A stretch of 64,000 bases of DNA from DATBQN01 sp963755825. GTDB lineage: Bacteria; Acidobacteriota; Thermoanaerobaculia; Multivoradales; UBA5704. How positions within the stretch are numbered: position 1 is the stretch's first letter; every line of letters starts with the position of its first letter. Shown in pieces: positions 16,768-26,637 of the stretch. The stretch is taken from NCBI GenBank assembly GCA_963755825.1, contig CAVWLA010000003.1, positions 2,294,001 to 2,358,000 on the forward strand, written 5' to 3'. Below the pieces are notes generated by a model, which saw only the letters and a list, made by a program, of their open reading frames with translations, was not told the DNA's origin and made no database searches. Both the position numbers and the translations under genes were made by a program.

Positions 16768-19746
16768 TCAGGGGCGCAGCACCGTCGTCAGCCACCAGCG
16801 CGTCGAGCCGCGGTAGGGGTCGGAGAGGATGCGCGCCGCCCCCACCCGGAAGTCGAGCGCCGGGATGCGGCCGATGGGGATGGGTGCCGTCGAGAAGCGC
16901 CACTCGATGCCGGCGAGGTCGAGCCATGGGCCGGCGGCGCCGTCGGCGAGCGAGAAGCGGTGGCGCTCGTAGAAGAGCGGCGCCGGCAGGAAGCCGAGCT
17001 GCAGCTCGGCGCGCTCGCCCTCGTAGCGCGTGCCGAGGAGGGTGTCGGCGGGGAGCGCCGGCGAGGCGATGCGGCCGGCCTCGACCGCCGCCGGCAGCAG
17101 CGTGCTGGCGGCGCCCCCCAGGCTGTAGAGGTCGAAGGGGGTGAAGGTGCCGTCGGCGATGTCGCGCCGCGCCGAGAGCGTCAGGCGATCCTTGTCGTGG
17201 GCGAGCCCCAGCGACACCGCGGCGCCGCGGCGCTCCCAGGCGGCGCCCGCCTCCCGCTGGTCGTCGGTGAGCTGGCGCTCCCAGTGGCCGGCGAGCGCCG
17301 GCTGCAGGTGCCAGCGGCCGCGCGAGAGGTCGGACGCCAGGCGAGCGGAGACGAAGCCGATCGACTCGTCGAAGCCGCGGTCGAAGCGCGGCTCGAGATG
17401 CGACCAGAGGAAACCGCCGGCGAGCCGGATTCCCGTCGGCCCGAAGCGGCGGTCCCAGCCCGCCGCGATCTCCGCTCCCCGCCGCTCGATGTCGAGAACG
17501 CCGTCGGCGATTCCTGCGCTTCCGACACTCGACCGCAGCCCGCTCTGCGCCGATGGGCGGTCGCGGGCGTCGAAGAGGTGGAAGGAGAAGGTGACCGGCA
17601 GGCCGCGGAAGGCGGCGGCGATGACGCCGCCCTGCGGCGCGCCCTCGCCGAGCGCGCCCAGGGCGATGAGATCGAAGCGGCCGACGACGTCGCCCACCCG
17701 CGCGCCGAGCACGACCGACTCGCCGGCGCTCGTCCCGGCGGCGGAGAGGAGCGGCTCGACCTCCTGGCGGCCGAGGCCGTACGGCCGGCCGGGCGCCACC
17801 TCGGCGGTCGCGAAGGGAGCGGGCGCCGGCGAGGGGGGCGGCGGCGGCACGGCCGGCGCCAGCGCCGCCCAGGTCGTCCCCGGCGGCTCGCCGGGCGGCG
17901 CCGGCGGGTTGGCGGCGAGCTCCAGGCGGTAGAGGTCGAGGCCGTCCGAGCGCAGGTTGAGGTAGAAGAGCGCCTTGCCGTCCGGCGTCGGCTCCGGCGA
18001 CAGCGCGCCGCCCTGGGTGCGGGTGACGGCGACCGGCGCGCTCTCGTCGGCAGCCGATGCCGGCGTCGATGCCGGAAAGGCGAAGACGTCGAGGAAGCCG
18101 CGGCTGCCGACGACCGCGTAGACGCGTTTGCCGTCGGCGCTCCAGGCGGGCGAGGCGAGCGTCCCCTCGGCCGGCGGCGCCAGCTCGCGCTGGCCGCCCG
18201 TCGCGAGGTCGCGGACGGCCAGCCGCCAGGCGCGGTCGGTGTGGAGGGCGAAGGCGACACGGCCGCCGTCCGGCGACAGGCGCGGATGGTCGTAGATGGT
18301 CTCCACCGTCGCCGGCGTCAGCTCGGTGATGGCGCCGGTCGCCAGATCGACGCGGACGATCTGCGACGTGCCGTTGCGGTTGCGCACGGCGACCGCCCAG
18401 GTGCCGTCCGGCGCCGGGTCGGGCTCGCGGAGGTCGGCGCCGCGAGTCAAGCGCTCGACCCGGCCGCGCTCCATCTCCCAGCGGAAAAGGTCGGGGTGGA
18501 GATAGCCCTCGCCGTCCGGCTCGAAGCGGACGAAGAGGATGGCCTGGCCGCCGTGCCCGTCGCCGCCGCGCAGGAAGCGCGGCGTCTGCGGCCCGATGCC
18601 GTCGATCGCCGGCAGCGTGAAGAGGCGCTTCCGGGGGAGCGGCTCGTGGAGCACCGCCGGCACGTCCTCGGGATCCTTCGCCGCGATCTCGGCGCGCCGC
18701 TTGGCGTCTTCCTGGCGCTCTTTGTCGTCCGCCGCCGTGGACCAGACGACGAGCTCCGCCGGCGCCTCGCGGTGCTGGAGGACGATCGCCAGCCGGCCGC
18801 CGTCGGGGGAGACCGCCGGCGCGCCGGTCGTCCACGACAGGTCCTGCCACGGCGCCCCCTCGCGCGCCACCGGCGCGATGGCCTTCTCGGCCGCCACCGC
18901 GCTGTAGGTCAGCTCGGCGGTGAAGCGGCCGTAGAGGTCGGCCGGCGACTCACCGTAGACGCCGGCGAACGCCTGGTCGAAGCTGCGCTCGCGCCGCGCC
19001 GAGAGGCGCGCCCAGAGCTTGGGCAGGCTCCCCGGCCCGGCGCGCCGGTCGAGCCATTCGAGGTAGGCCGAGCCCATGAGGTAGGCCATCGAGAAGCCGC
19101 GCCAGCTGCTATCGCCGTTGAGCTGGCCGTAGGTGGGGAGCTTGCCGTCCTGGGCGCGGCGGCGGAGGATCGCCGCCCGCAGGTCGCCGGTCGGCCGCCC
19201 CGAGCCGGTGAGCCGCCCCTCGACGACCGTCGCATAGCCCTCGGACACCCAGCGCGGCGACTTGATCGCCACCGGCCCGATCGGCAGCAGCAGCTCGCTC
19301 AGGCGCGCAGCCGGGTTGCGCGACGGCCGCAGCAGGTGGACGAGGTGGGTGCTCTCGTGGACGAGGAGGAGCTCCGAGAAGTCGGCGTAGTGGCCGAGCT
19401 CGGACTCCGGCTCGGGCGGGCTCGTCCACAGGACGAGGCGAGGCCAGCCGAGGAAGGGGAAGGCGGCGCCGTTGGCGTCGGCGACGGGATCGGAGACCAC
19501 CACGTCGACGATCGCCGGCGGCCGGTAGCCGACCTCGCTCTCGACGCGCTCCCAGATCGCCTCCAGCCGCGCCGCCGCGTGCCGCGTCCAGGCCTCGGAC
19601 TCGGCCGGGTAGTGGAGCCGGAAGTGCGCCGTCGCGAGCGTCTTCCAGTGGGCGTCGGGGCCCTGGGCGCGGGCAGGGACGGCGGCGAGAGAGATGAGAG
19701 CGACGGCGAGGGCGAGGGCGGCGGCCGGGAGGGCGGGGGAGCGCAT
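16768..19746 (-). CDS. Secreted peptidase-MA-like protein with TolB-type propeller and C-terminal barrel-like region
   Basis: 992 aa with a signal peptide (MRSPALPAAALALAVALISL). Residues about 30-280 are a gluzincin-type metallopeptidase: ELLLVHESTHLVHLL holds HExxH, and VSEGYATVVEG supplies the downstream glutamate helix. Residues about 300-620 contain TolB/WD40-like blades (SPDGGRLAIV, PAPDGTWAVAV, SPDGGRVAFAL, SADGKRVYAV). Residues about 680-992 alternate polar and hydrophobic strands and end VLRP, like an outer-membrane barrel or surface beta domain. It probably acts at the cell surface or periplasm on protein. ATG at 19746 starts the signal peptide. It lies 22 bases upstream of thiI on the same strand. 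The substrate is unknown. Confidence 0.72.
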   Translation of the reverse strand: MRSPALPAAALALAVALISLAAVPARAQGPDAHWKTLATAHFRLHYPAESEAWTRHAAARLEAIWERVESEVGYRPPAIVDVVVSDPVADANGAAFPFLGWPRLVLWTSPPEPESELGHYADFSELLLVHESTHLVHLLRPSRNPAARLSELLLPIGPVAIKSPRWVSEGYATVVEGRLTGSGRPTGDLRAAILRRRAQDGKLPTYGQLNGDSSWRGFSMAYLMGSAYLEWLDRRAGPGSLPKLWARLSARRERSFDQAFAGVYGESPADLYGRFTAELTYSAVAAEKAIAPVAREGAPWQDLSWTTGAPAVSPDGGRLAIVLQHREAPAELVVWSTAADDKERQEDAKRRAEIAAKDPEDVPAVLHEPLPRKRLFTLPAIDGIGPQTPRFLRGGDGHGGQAILFVRFEPDGEGYLHPDLFRWEMERGRVERLTRGADLREPDPAPDGTWAVAVRNRNGTSQIVRVDLATGAITELTPATVETIYDHPRLSPDGGRVAFALHTDRAWRLAVRDLATGGQRELAPPAEGTLASPAWSADGKRVYAVVGSRGFLDVFAFPASTPASAADESAPVAVTRTQGGALSPEPTPDGKALFYLNLRSDGLDLYRLELAANPPAPPGEPPGTTWAALAPAVPPPPPSPAPAPFATAEVAPGRPYGLGRQEVEPLLSAAGTSAGESVVLGARVGDVVGRFDLIALGALGEGAPQGGVIAAAFRGLPVTFSFHLFDARDRPSAQSGLRSSVGSAGIADGVLDIERRGAEIAAGWDRRFGPTGIRLAGGFLWSHLEPRFDRGFDESIGFVSARLASDLSRGRWHLQPALAGHWERQLTDDQREAGAAWERRGAAVSLGLAHDKDRLTLSARRDIADGTFTPFDLYSLGGAASTLLPAAVEAGRIASPALPADTLLGTRYEGERAELQLGFLPAPLFYERHRFSLADGAAGPWLDLAGIEWRFSTAPIPIGRIPALDFRVGAARILSDPYRGSTRWWLTTVLRP

Positions 19747-19810
19747 GGGGCGAAGGCTATCCCGGCGCCTCGCCTTGCGCACCCTCCCCGCCCTCGGGCG
19801 CTCCATCCCG

Positions 19811-21037
19811 CTAGCTGTAGTTGAGCGCCACGGTGAACATGCCCAGGCCGACGAAGGGGGTGGAGCAGTTGAGATAGTCCGCCGGCTGGAAGAGCCACAT
19901 CCCGGTGCGCGTTCCGATCGTGCCCCAGAAGAGGCCGCCGTAATACGTCGTCGCGTGCTCCGTCTGACCCGGCATGAGCGGATAGAGCGATCTCACCTCC
20001 GAGTTGAAGGCCGTCATGTCGACGCTCCCCGGCGCCGACCAGATCCCCGAGGCGAGCGAGGTCGAGGTCTGCCAGTGGAGGAGGCCGTCGAACGACGTGT
20101 AGACGCGCAGCCAGTCGCTGTGCGAAGGGTCCCAGACGATGCTGCCGGCGCCGGCCGCGAAGTTCTGCACGTCGCCGGTGTACTTGGTGAGCAGCGGATC
20201 GGTCCCCACCGGCGGCTGGCCGTCGTAGTCGAAGACCATCTCGCCGGAGTGGCTCTGCCAGGTGCAGGGCGTGCCGGCGGCGCCGTGGTTGACGCAGATC
20301 TGCATCGGGCCGCCGAGGCCGAAGCCGTTGGCGCTCGAGTAGGGGAAGCGGAAGATGTAGGCGTCGACGGCACTGTTGTCGCCGTGCAGATACTGCACGT
20401 GGATGTAGAACATGCCGTCGGCGGTGTCATAGGTGAGGGTGAGCTGGGAGATGCCGAAGAATTTCTTGCAGACGTCGCCGTAGAGCGGGTAGATCAGCGG
20501 CTTCCAGTTGAAGCCCGACGGCTTGGGGTCCCACTTGAGAGGGTTCCAGGTGAAGCCGTCGTCCGAATAGGCCCAGAAGACGTGCCCCTTGCGGAGGTCG
20601 CCGTTCCCCCCCGAGAAGGCCATGTAGTAGCGGCTGCCGACCTTGGTGATCGCCGGGCTGGCGAGCGGCTGATAGGGCGCCAGTGTCGGCAGGTCGGGGC
20701 AGGCGAAGTCGGCGTAGCGGCCGGCGAGCGTCGGGCAGGTGTTCGCCGCCGGCAGCTGCCAGGAGAGGGTCATCGGGTTGAACTTGGCGAGATAGAGGGC
20801 GTCGAACGGCGTGCAGGGGTTCGGCTGCACCCCCTGGGCGAGGAAGCCGCGGGAGCCGTCGGGAAAGAAGAACGCCTCGGGGTCGTACCAGGTCGACTGG
20901 CCCGAGGCGCAGCCCGTCGAGGGCAGGGAGAGGACGCCGCCGACCAGCCCGGCGGTCCGCCAGTTGGGTTGGGCGCCGGCGCGTGGGACGAGGAGCAGGG
21001 CGAGCGCCGCCAAGATGATCCACACCTTGTTGAACAT
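19811..21037 (-). CDS. Secreted protein with glycosidase-like five-bladed propeller pattern
   Basis: 408 aa. ATG at 21037 is preceded by GGAAGGAGCCC and followed by a clean signal peptide (VWIILAALALLLVPRAGA). The body is aromatic and Asp/Gly-rich with repeated strand patterns such as VGSRYYMAFSGGNGDLRKG, FWAYSDDGFTWNPLKW and YTSFDGLLHWQTS, which resemble GH43/GH32-type propeller blades. Five or more Cys suggest disulfides in an exported protein. I cannot pick out the catalytic Asp-Asp-Glu set, so enzymatic function is not claimed. It stands alone between the peptidase gene and the CDGSH gene. Confidence 0.5.
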   Translation of the reverse strand: MFNKVWIILAALALLLVPRAGAQPNWRTAGLVGGVLSLPSTGCASGQSTWYDPEAFFFPDGSRGFLAQGVQPNPCTPFDALYLAKFNPMTLSWQLPAANTCPTLAGRYADFACPDLPTLAPYQPLASPAITKVGSRYYMAFSGGNGDLRKGHVFWAYSDDGFTWNPLKWDPKPSGFNWKPLIYPLYGDVCKKFFGISQLTLTYDTADGMFYIHVQYLHGDNSAVDAYIFRFPYSSANGFGLGGPMQICVNHGAAGTPCTWQSHSGEMVFDYDGQPPVGTDPLLTKYTGDVQNFAAGAGSIVWDPSHSDWLRVYTSFDGLLHWQTSTSLASGIWSAPGSVDMTAFNSEVRSLYPLMPGQTEHATTYYGGLFWGTIGTRTGMWLFQPADYLNCSTPFVGLGMFTVALNYS

Positions 21038-21221
21038 GCTGGGCTCCTTCCGTGAAGCCTTGCGACTGCCGGCGCGCCAGTGCGCCGCTGCGGCTCCCAA
21101 GCTAGCGGCGCCGGCTGGCGCGCTCCATGAGCGCTCGGTGAGCGGCAGGTGAGCCGGCAGTGAGCGCTGGAGACCGGCGGCGGCCCGGGCGCTGCTGGCG
21201 GGAAGGAGAGGTGGGGGCGGC

Positions 21222-21458
21222 TCAGGCCTTGGCCGGCGCCTTCGGCGGCAGATCCCTCGCCTGCGGCTCGTCCTGGAAGCCGTGATGGTTGTGGCTGCCG
21301 TCGCAGAACGGCTTGTTGGCCGAGGCGCCGCAGCGGCAGAGGGCGAGGGCGGTGCGGCCGCCGAGGCCGTAGGCGGCGCCGGTGGGATCGACGATCTGGA
21401 AGTCGCCCTCGATGCGCAGGGGACCGTTCTTCTGCACGGTGATCTTGGTCTCGGACAT
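21222..21458 (-). CDS. CDGSH iron-sulfur domain protein
   Basis: 78 aa. The single CDGSH motif is intact: CRCGASANKPFCDGSHNHHGF gives the C-x-C-x(n)-C-x3-H ligands of a 2Fe-2S cluster bound by three Cys and one His. The N-terminus (KITVQKNGPLRIEGDFQIV) is the beta extension common in bacterial members, related to the mitoNEET family. The role is electron or cluster transfer in the cytoplasm; its partner is unknown. It is monocistronic. Confidence 0.88.
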   Translation of the reverse strand: MSETKITVQKNGPLRIEGDFQIVDPTGAAYGLGGRTALALCRCGASANKPFCDGSHNHHGFQDEPQARDLPPKAPAKA

Positions 21459-21526
21459 GGGATCTCCTCGGGATGATCGTTCGACGGATGTAGAGCGAGT
21501 GATCGGGCTCTATTGAAGGGAGTGTC

Positions 21527-22996
21527 TCACGAGCCCGTGGTTTCGCCCGCCGCGAGCCGGCGGCCGATCCGCGCCATCCGCGCGATCGTCTCGGCGAGGT
21601 CGGCGTCGGTCGTCCGCGGGTTGATCGTGCAGAGGCGGAGCGCCGTCCGCTCGCCGAGGCGGGTCGAGGTGACGACCGCGAAGCCGTCGGCGCGGAGGCC
21701 GTCGACGATTCCCAGGTTGACGCGCTCGAGGGCGTCGGCGGCGAGCGCCGGGGCGGTGAAGCGAAAGGTGACGATCGCCATCTGCGCCGGCGTCACCACC
21801 TCCCAGCAGGCGTCGCGCGCCAGGATCGCCTCCGCCGCCTCGGCGAGGTCGAAGCCGCGCTCGACGGCGCGGCGGAACTCGGCGAGGCCGAAGACCTGCA
21901 GCGACATCCAGAGCTTGAGAGCGCGGAAGCTCCGCGTCAGCTGGATGCCGTAGTCGCAGAAGTTGACCGCCTCGAGGTCGCGGTGGACGTCCTGCAGGTA
22001 GTCGGGGTGGATCGAGAAGGCGTCGTGGAGGAGCCGCCGGTCGCGCACCAGCACGCAGCCGATCTCGAACGGCTGGAAGAGCCACTTGTGGGGATCGAGG
22101 GCGAGCGAGTCGACGCGGCCGAGCCCGGCGAGGAGCTCGCGGCCGCGCTCGGCGAGCACCGCCGCGGCGCCGTAGGCGCCGTCGGCGTGCAGCCAGAGGC
22201 CCTCGGCGGCGCAGAGGTCGGCGAGGTCGGCGAGCGGGTCGACGGCGCCGGTGTTGGTGGTGCCGGCGTTGGCGACCACCAGGAACGGCCGGCGGCCGGC
22301 GGCGCGGTCGGCGGCGACGGCCGCGCCGAGGCACGCCGGGGAGAGCCGGAAGCTCGCGTCCGCCGGCAGCTTCCGCATCTGCTCGGGGGCGAAGCCGAGC
22401 ACCGCGAGCGCGCGCTCGACGGCGGAGTGGGTCTGGTCGGAGAAGTAGACGACGGCGCGCGGCTCGGGCGCGGTGCCGAGGGCGGCGTGGCGCGCGGCGT
22501 GGAGGGCGGTCAGGTTGGCGGCCGAGCCGCCGGAGACGAAGAGGCCGCCGGCGCTCTCCGGCAGGCCGCAGATCTGGCGCAGCCAGTCGACGGTCACCAG
22601 CTCGAGCTCGGCGGGCCCGGCGCCGGCGAACCAGGTGCCGACGAAAGGGTTCCAGCCGGAGGCGAGGGCGTCGGCCATGGCGCTGACGAAGTTGCCCGGC
22701 GCCGGCACGAAGGCGAAGAAGCGCGGGTGGGAGACCGCCATCGAGCGCGAGAAGACGTCGCGCTCGAGCCGCGCCAGGACCTCGGCCGCCGGGCGGGGCT
22801 CCTCGGGGGGCGGCTCGGCGAGGGCGCGCGCCAGCGTCTCGCGGTCGGCCCAGCCGGCGACCGGCTGCTCGGCGAGCGCCGCCGTCCGCTCGACGAGGAG
22901 GTCGACCACCCGGTAGCCGAGCGACCGCATCTCCTCGCGGGAGAGCTCGAGCCGCCCGTCCGCCCGTCCGCCCGCTCCATCTGGCTCGTCCGCCAT
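21527..22996 (-). CDS. PLP-dependent group II amino-acid decarboxylase family protein
   Basis: 489 aa. The fold-type I decarboxylase pattern is complete: SHPRFFAFVPAPGNFVSAM, FVSGGSAANLTAL, the His of YFSDQTHSAVERAL that stacks on PLP, VVANAGTTNTGAVDPL, HADGAYGAAA, and the PLP lysine in SLALDPHKWLFQPFE. It resembles aromatic-L-amino-acid/tyrosine decarboxylases and related proteins. Substrate (aromatic amino acid or glutamate-like) cannot be set from sequence. ATG at 22996 is chosen; upstream frame is low-complexity. It is divergent from the flippase-like gene across 136 bases. Confidence 0.85.
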   Translation of the reverse strand: MADEPDGAGGRADGRLELSREEMRSLGYRVVDLLVERTAALAEQPVAGWADRETLARALAEPPPEEPRPAAEVLARLERDVFSRSMAVSHPRFFAFVPAPGNFVSAMADALASGWNPFVGTWFAGAGPAELELVTVDWLRQICGLPESAGGLFVSGGSAANLTALHAARHAALGTAPEPRAVVYFSDQTHSAVERALAVLGFAPEQMRKLPADASFRLSPACLGAAVAADRAAGRRPFLVVANAGTTNTGAVDPLADLADLCAAEGLWLHADGAYGAAAVLAERGRELLAGLGRVDSLALDPHKWLFQPFEIGCVLVRDRRLLHDAFSIHPDYLQDVHRDLEAVNFCDYGIQLTRSFRALKLWMSLQVFGLAEFRRAVERGFDLAEAAEAILARDACWEVVTPAQMAIVTFRFTAPALAADALERVNLGIVDGLRADGFAVVTSTRLGERTALRLCTINPRTTDADLAETIARMARIGRRLAAGETTGS

Positions 22997-23132
22997 TCGA
23001 TCCCGGCCTCCCGCTGCCGCCTGACAACCCGCCTGATATCCTTGCCGCTCGTTCCGGGCGGCGGCCGTCGAGCGCGCCGCCTCCAGCTCCCGCCCGGCGC
23101 GCTGCCTCCGCCCCGCTCGGCCGGCGCCCATC

Positions 23133-24230
23133 ATGCCCGAAATCTCCGATCTCCAGAGCCCCGCGCCGCCGCCGGCCGCCGGGGAGAGCCGCCGGCGGCT
23201 CCTCGTCCTCGCCGCCAAGACCCTGCTCCTCGCGCTGGCGGTGGCGGTCGCCTGGCGGCTCATCGCGGGCATCCGCTGGAGCGATCTGGCGAGCCGCCTC
23301 GCCGGCGCCAGCTGGCCGCTCGTCGGGCTCGCCATCTTCTTCCTCGTCCTCCGCTTCGAGGCCTGGGACCTGCGCTTCCGCCTGGCGGCGGCGCGGGTGA
23401 CCGGCGTCCGCACCGGCTCCCCCTTCGGCTTCGCGGTGCTCCTCGCCTCGGCGGCGCTCAACCTGCTGAATCCGGCGGCGCGCCTCCTCGGCGGGCCGCT
23501 CCGCGCCCGCCACTTCGCGCGGCGGACCGGCGGCTCGTTCGGGCTCTTCTACGGCATCGTCCTCTACGACCAGCTCGTCCACCAGGCGACGATCAGCCTC
23601 TGCACCGTCGTGGCGGTCGCCGCGGTGGCGATCGCGAGCGGCCACGCGGCGTGGGGCTGGGCGGCCTTCGCCGTCCTCGCCGCGGCGGCCGCCGGCGTCG
23701 CCGTCTGGAGCCGCCAGAGCGGCCCCTTCGCCGGCAGCCCTCTCGCCCGCTTTCTCGCCCGCCGCGCCGAGCGCGAGGACAGCCGGCTGCAGCGCCTCTA
23801 TGTCCACGGCCAGGAGGCGGTCGCGACCTTCGTCCGCCTGCTCGGCGACCGCGGCATGAACCTGCGTGCGGCCTCCCTCGGCGCCGGGCTCTTCCTCGCC
23901 AACGCCGTCGCCCAGTGGCTGATCTTCCGCGCCCTTGGCCAGCCGGTGGGCGTGCTCGCCGTCGTCGCCGTCGTCGCGCTCGGCAACGCCGCCGGCATGC
24001 TGATGGGGACGCCGGGCGGCATCGGCACCACCGAGGCGACGATGGTCGCCGCCTACGTCGCCCTCGGCGTCGACCGGGTGAGCGCCGGCGCCGCCACCCT
24101 GCTCTTCCGCGGCCTCCACTACGCCCTGGTCATCGCCGTCGGCGGCCCGGCGCTCGTCGGCTTCGAGCTGCGCTCGGCCCTCAACGCGGTGAAGAAGCCG
24201 GCCGACGACGCCAAACGCCGCGCGGCCTAG
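23133..24230 (+). CDS. Lysylphosphatidylglycerol synthase TM-region family membrane protein
   Basis: 365 aa with about eight hydrophobic segments. The pattern of the UPF0104/AglD/MprF flippase fold is visible: WRLIAGIRWSDL near the start, LNPAARLLGGPLRARHFARR, and the late GNAAGMLMGTPGGIGTTEA motif with a short helix hairpin, which is the strongest family signature. Such proteins move or flip lipids or polyprenyl-linked sugars. No catalytic synthetase domain follows. The aminotransferase gene begins 21 bases downstream, so the two are likely one operon. Confidence 0.8.
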   Translation: MPEISDLQSPAPPPAAGESRRRLLVLAAKTLLLALAVAVAWRLIAGIRWSDLASRLAGASWPLVGLAIFFLVLRFEAWDLRFRLAAARVTGVRTGSPFGFAVLLASAALNLLNPAARLLGGPLRARHFARRTGGSFGLFYGIVLYDQLVHQATISLCTVVAVAAVAIASGHAAWGWAAFAVLAAAAAGVAVWSRQSGPFAGSPLARFLARRAEREDSRLQRLYVHGQEAVATFVRLLGDRGMNLRAASLGAGLFLANAVAQWLIFRALGQPVGVLAVVAVVALGNAAGMLMGTPGGIGTTEATMVAAYVALGVDRVSAGAATLLFRGLHYALVIAVGGPALVGFELRSALNAVKKPADDAKRRAA

Positions 24231-24251
24231 AAAGAGGGGAAAGGGAGCGGG

Positions 24252-25418
24252 ATGGGAGAGTCGATGGACGCCGCGACGGTCGCCCGCTTCCGCGCCGAGT
24301 TCTCGCACGTCGAGCGCTACTGCTACCTGAACCACGCGGCGATCGCGCCGCTGCCGCGCCGCGCCGTCGACCGCGTCGCCGGCCTTGCCCTGGACGTCGG
24401 GGCGACCGCCGACCGCCACTTCCCCGACCGCATCCGCGCCTACGAGGAGGTGCGCGGGATGGCGGCGCGGCTGCTCGGCGCCGCCTCGCCTCGCGAGGTC
24501 GCCTTCGTCGAGAACACCTCGACCGGCCTCTCTCTGATCGCCCAGGCGGTCGACTGGCGGCCGGGGGACAACGTCGTCGGCGCCGGCTGCGAGTTCCCGT
24601 CGAACGCCTACCCCTGGATGCTCCTCGCCGGCCGCGGCGTCGAGTACCGCACCGTGCCCGAGCGCGACGGCCGCCTCGACACCGGCGAGCTGCTGGCGTC
24701 GATCGACAGCCGCACGCGCGTCGTCGCCGTCTCCTGGGTCGAGTACGCCAACGGCTTCCGCTTCGACCTCGGGCGGCTCGGCGCCGCCTGCCGCGAGCGC
24801 GGCGCCCTCTTCGTCGTCGACGTCATCCAGGGTCTGGGCGCCCTCGCCCTGGACGTCGAGCGCGACGGCATCGACGTCGCCTGCGGCGCCGCCCACAAGT
24901 GGCTGCTCGGCCCGGAGGGGATCGGCCTCCTCTACGTCTCCGACCGCGTCGTCGAGCGGCTGCCGCCGCGGCGCGCCGGCTGGCGGTCGATGCGCGACAC
25001 CGAGTCGTGGACCGACCTCGCCATCGACTGGGCGGCGGGCGCCAAGCGCTACGAGAGCGGCACCTTGAACGGCCTCGGCATCTTCGCCCTCGGCGGCTCT
25101 CTCGACCTCCTCCTGGCCGCCGGCCCGGCGGCGATCGAGGCGCGCGTCCTCGCCCTCGCCGGCCGCGCCTGGCAGGGGCTCGCCGAGCTCGGCTTCGCCG
25201 TCGTCAGCTCCCGCCGGCCGGGCGAGGCCTCGGGGATCGTCACCGCGGTCCACCCCGGCCGCGCCACCCCGGCCCTCGTCGAGGCCCTGGCCGAGCGCGG
25301 GGTGATCGTCGCCGCGCGCGCCGGCCGGCTCCGCGTCGCCCCCCACTTCTACAACACCGAGGACGAGATCGACCGCTTCCTCGCCGCGTTGAAGGAAGCG
25401 CTGGAGCGGCCGGCATGA
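24252..25418 (+). CDS. Class V aminotransferase / cysteine desulfurase-like PLP enzyme
   Basis: 388 aa. Starts with YCYLNHAAIAPLPRRA, holds the substrate pocket FVENTSTGLSLIAQ, the Asp of VVDVIQGLGAL and the PLP lysine in CGAAHKWLLGPEG. This layout is the isopenicillin-N-epimerase/selenocysteine-lyase branch of class V. The catalytic Cys loop of true cysteine desulfurases is not evident near the C-terminus (SGIVTAVHPG), so an aminotransferase, epimerase or lyase role is more likely. GGGAAAGGGAGCGGG precedes ATG 24252; ATG 24264 is a second option. Coupled to the upstream flippase-like gene. Confidence 0.8.
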   Translation: MGESMDAATVARFRAEFSHVERYCYLNHAAIAPLPRRAVDRVAGLALDVGATADRHFPDRIRAYEEVRGMAARLLGAASPREVAFVENTSTGLSLIAQAVDWRPGDNVVGAGCEFPSNAYPWMLLAGRGVEYRTVPERDGRLDTGELLASIDSRTRVVAVSWVEYANGFRFDLGRLGAACRERGALFVVDVIQGLGALALDVERDGIDVACGAAHKWLLGPEGIGLLYVSDRVVERLPPRRAGWRSMRDTESWTDLAIDWAAGAKRYESGTLNGLGIFALGGSLDLLLAAGPAAIEARVLALAGRAWQGLAELGFAVVSSRRPGEASGIVTAVHPGRATPALVEALAERGVIVAARAGRLRVAPHFYNTEDEIDRFLAALKEALERPA

Positions 25419-25545
25419 GCCGCCGTCGTCGCGATTCCTCCCCCCGCCGGCACCTGGTCTGATGAGAGCGCCGCCGGCCCGCCGCGGCCGGCCGGCCCAT
25501 CCGTCAGGCAAGGCCGGGCAACGCCAGCCAGCAGGAGGTATCCAG

Positions 25546-26556
<1,011 letters not shown>

Positions 26557-26600
26557 GGCGGGCGGGGCGGCAGATCCGCTGGCAAGGCCGCGCTCGGCGG

Positions 26601-26606
26601 TAGAAT
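26601..26606 (+). promoter_or_regulatory. -10-like hexamer TAGAAT upstream of acs
   Basis: TAGAAT 31 bases before the acs ATG, same hexamer as before pckA. No -35 at normal spacing. Confidence 0.4.
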
Positions 26607-26637
26607 CCGCGGCGACCCGCGCGAAGGGAGGCCGCCC

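Noticed and set aside
16960..19824. 954-codon open frame on the plus strand opposite the peptidase gene
   Set aside because: It is the antisense shadow of a GC-rich gene. It is dominated by Arg, Gly, Ala and Val without any domain, and the minus-strand frame has a signal peptide and motifs.
24252..25418. Calling this gene a second SufS
   Set aside because: The catalytic cysteine loop is absent and the N-terminal pattern fits the epimerase/lyase branch; the true sufS is in the SUF operon.
21983..25462. Long plus-strand frame of over 1,100 codons across three real genes
   Set aside because: Arg/Pro/Gly-rich low-complexity translation; real families are found in the other frames (decarboxylase, flippase-like, aminotransferase).
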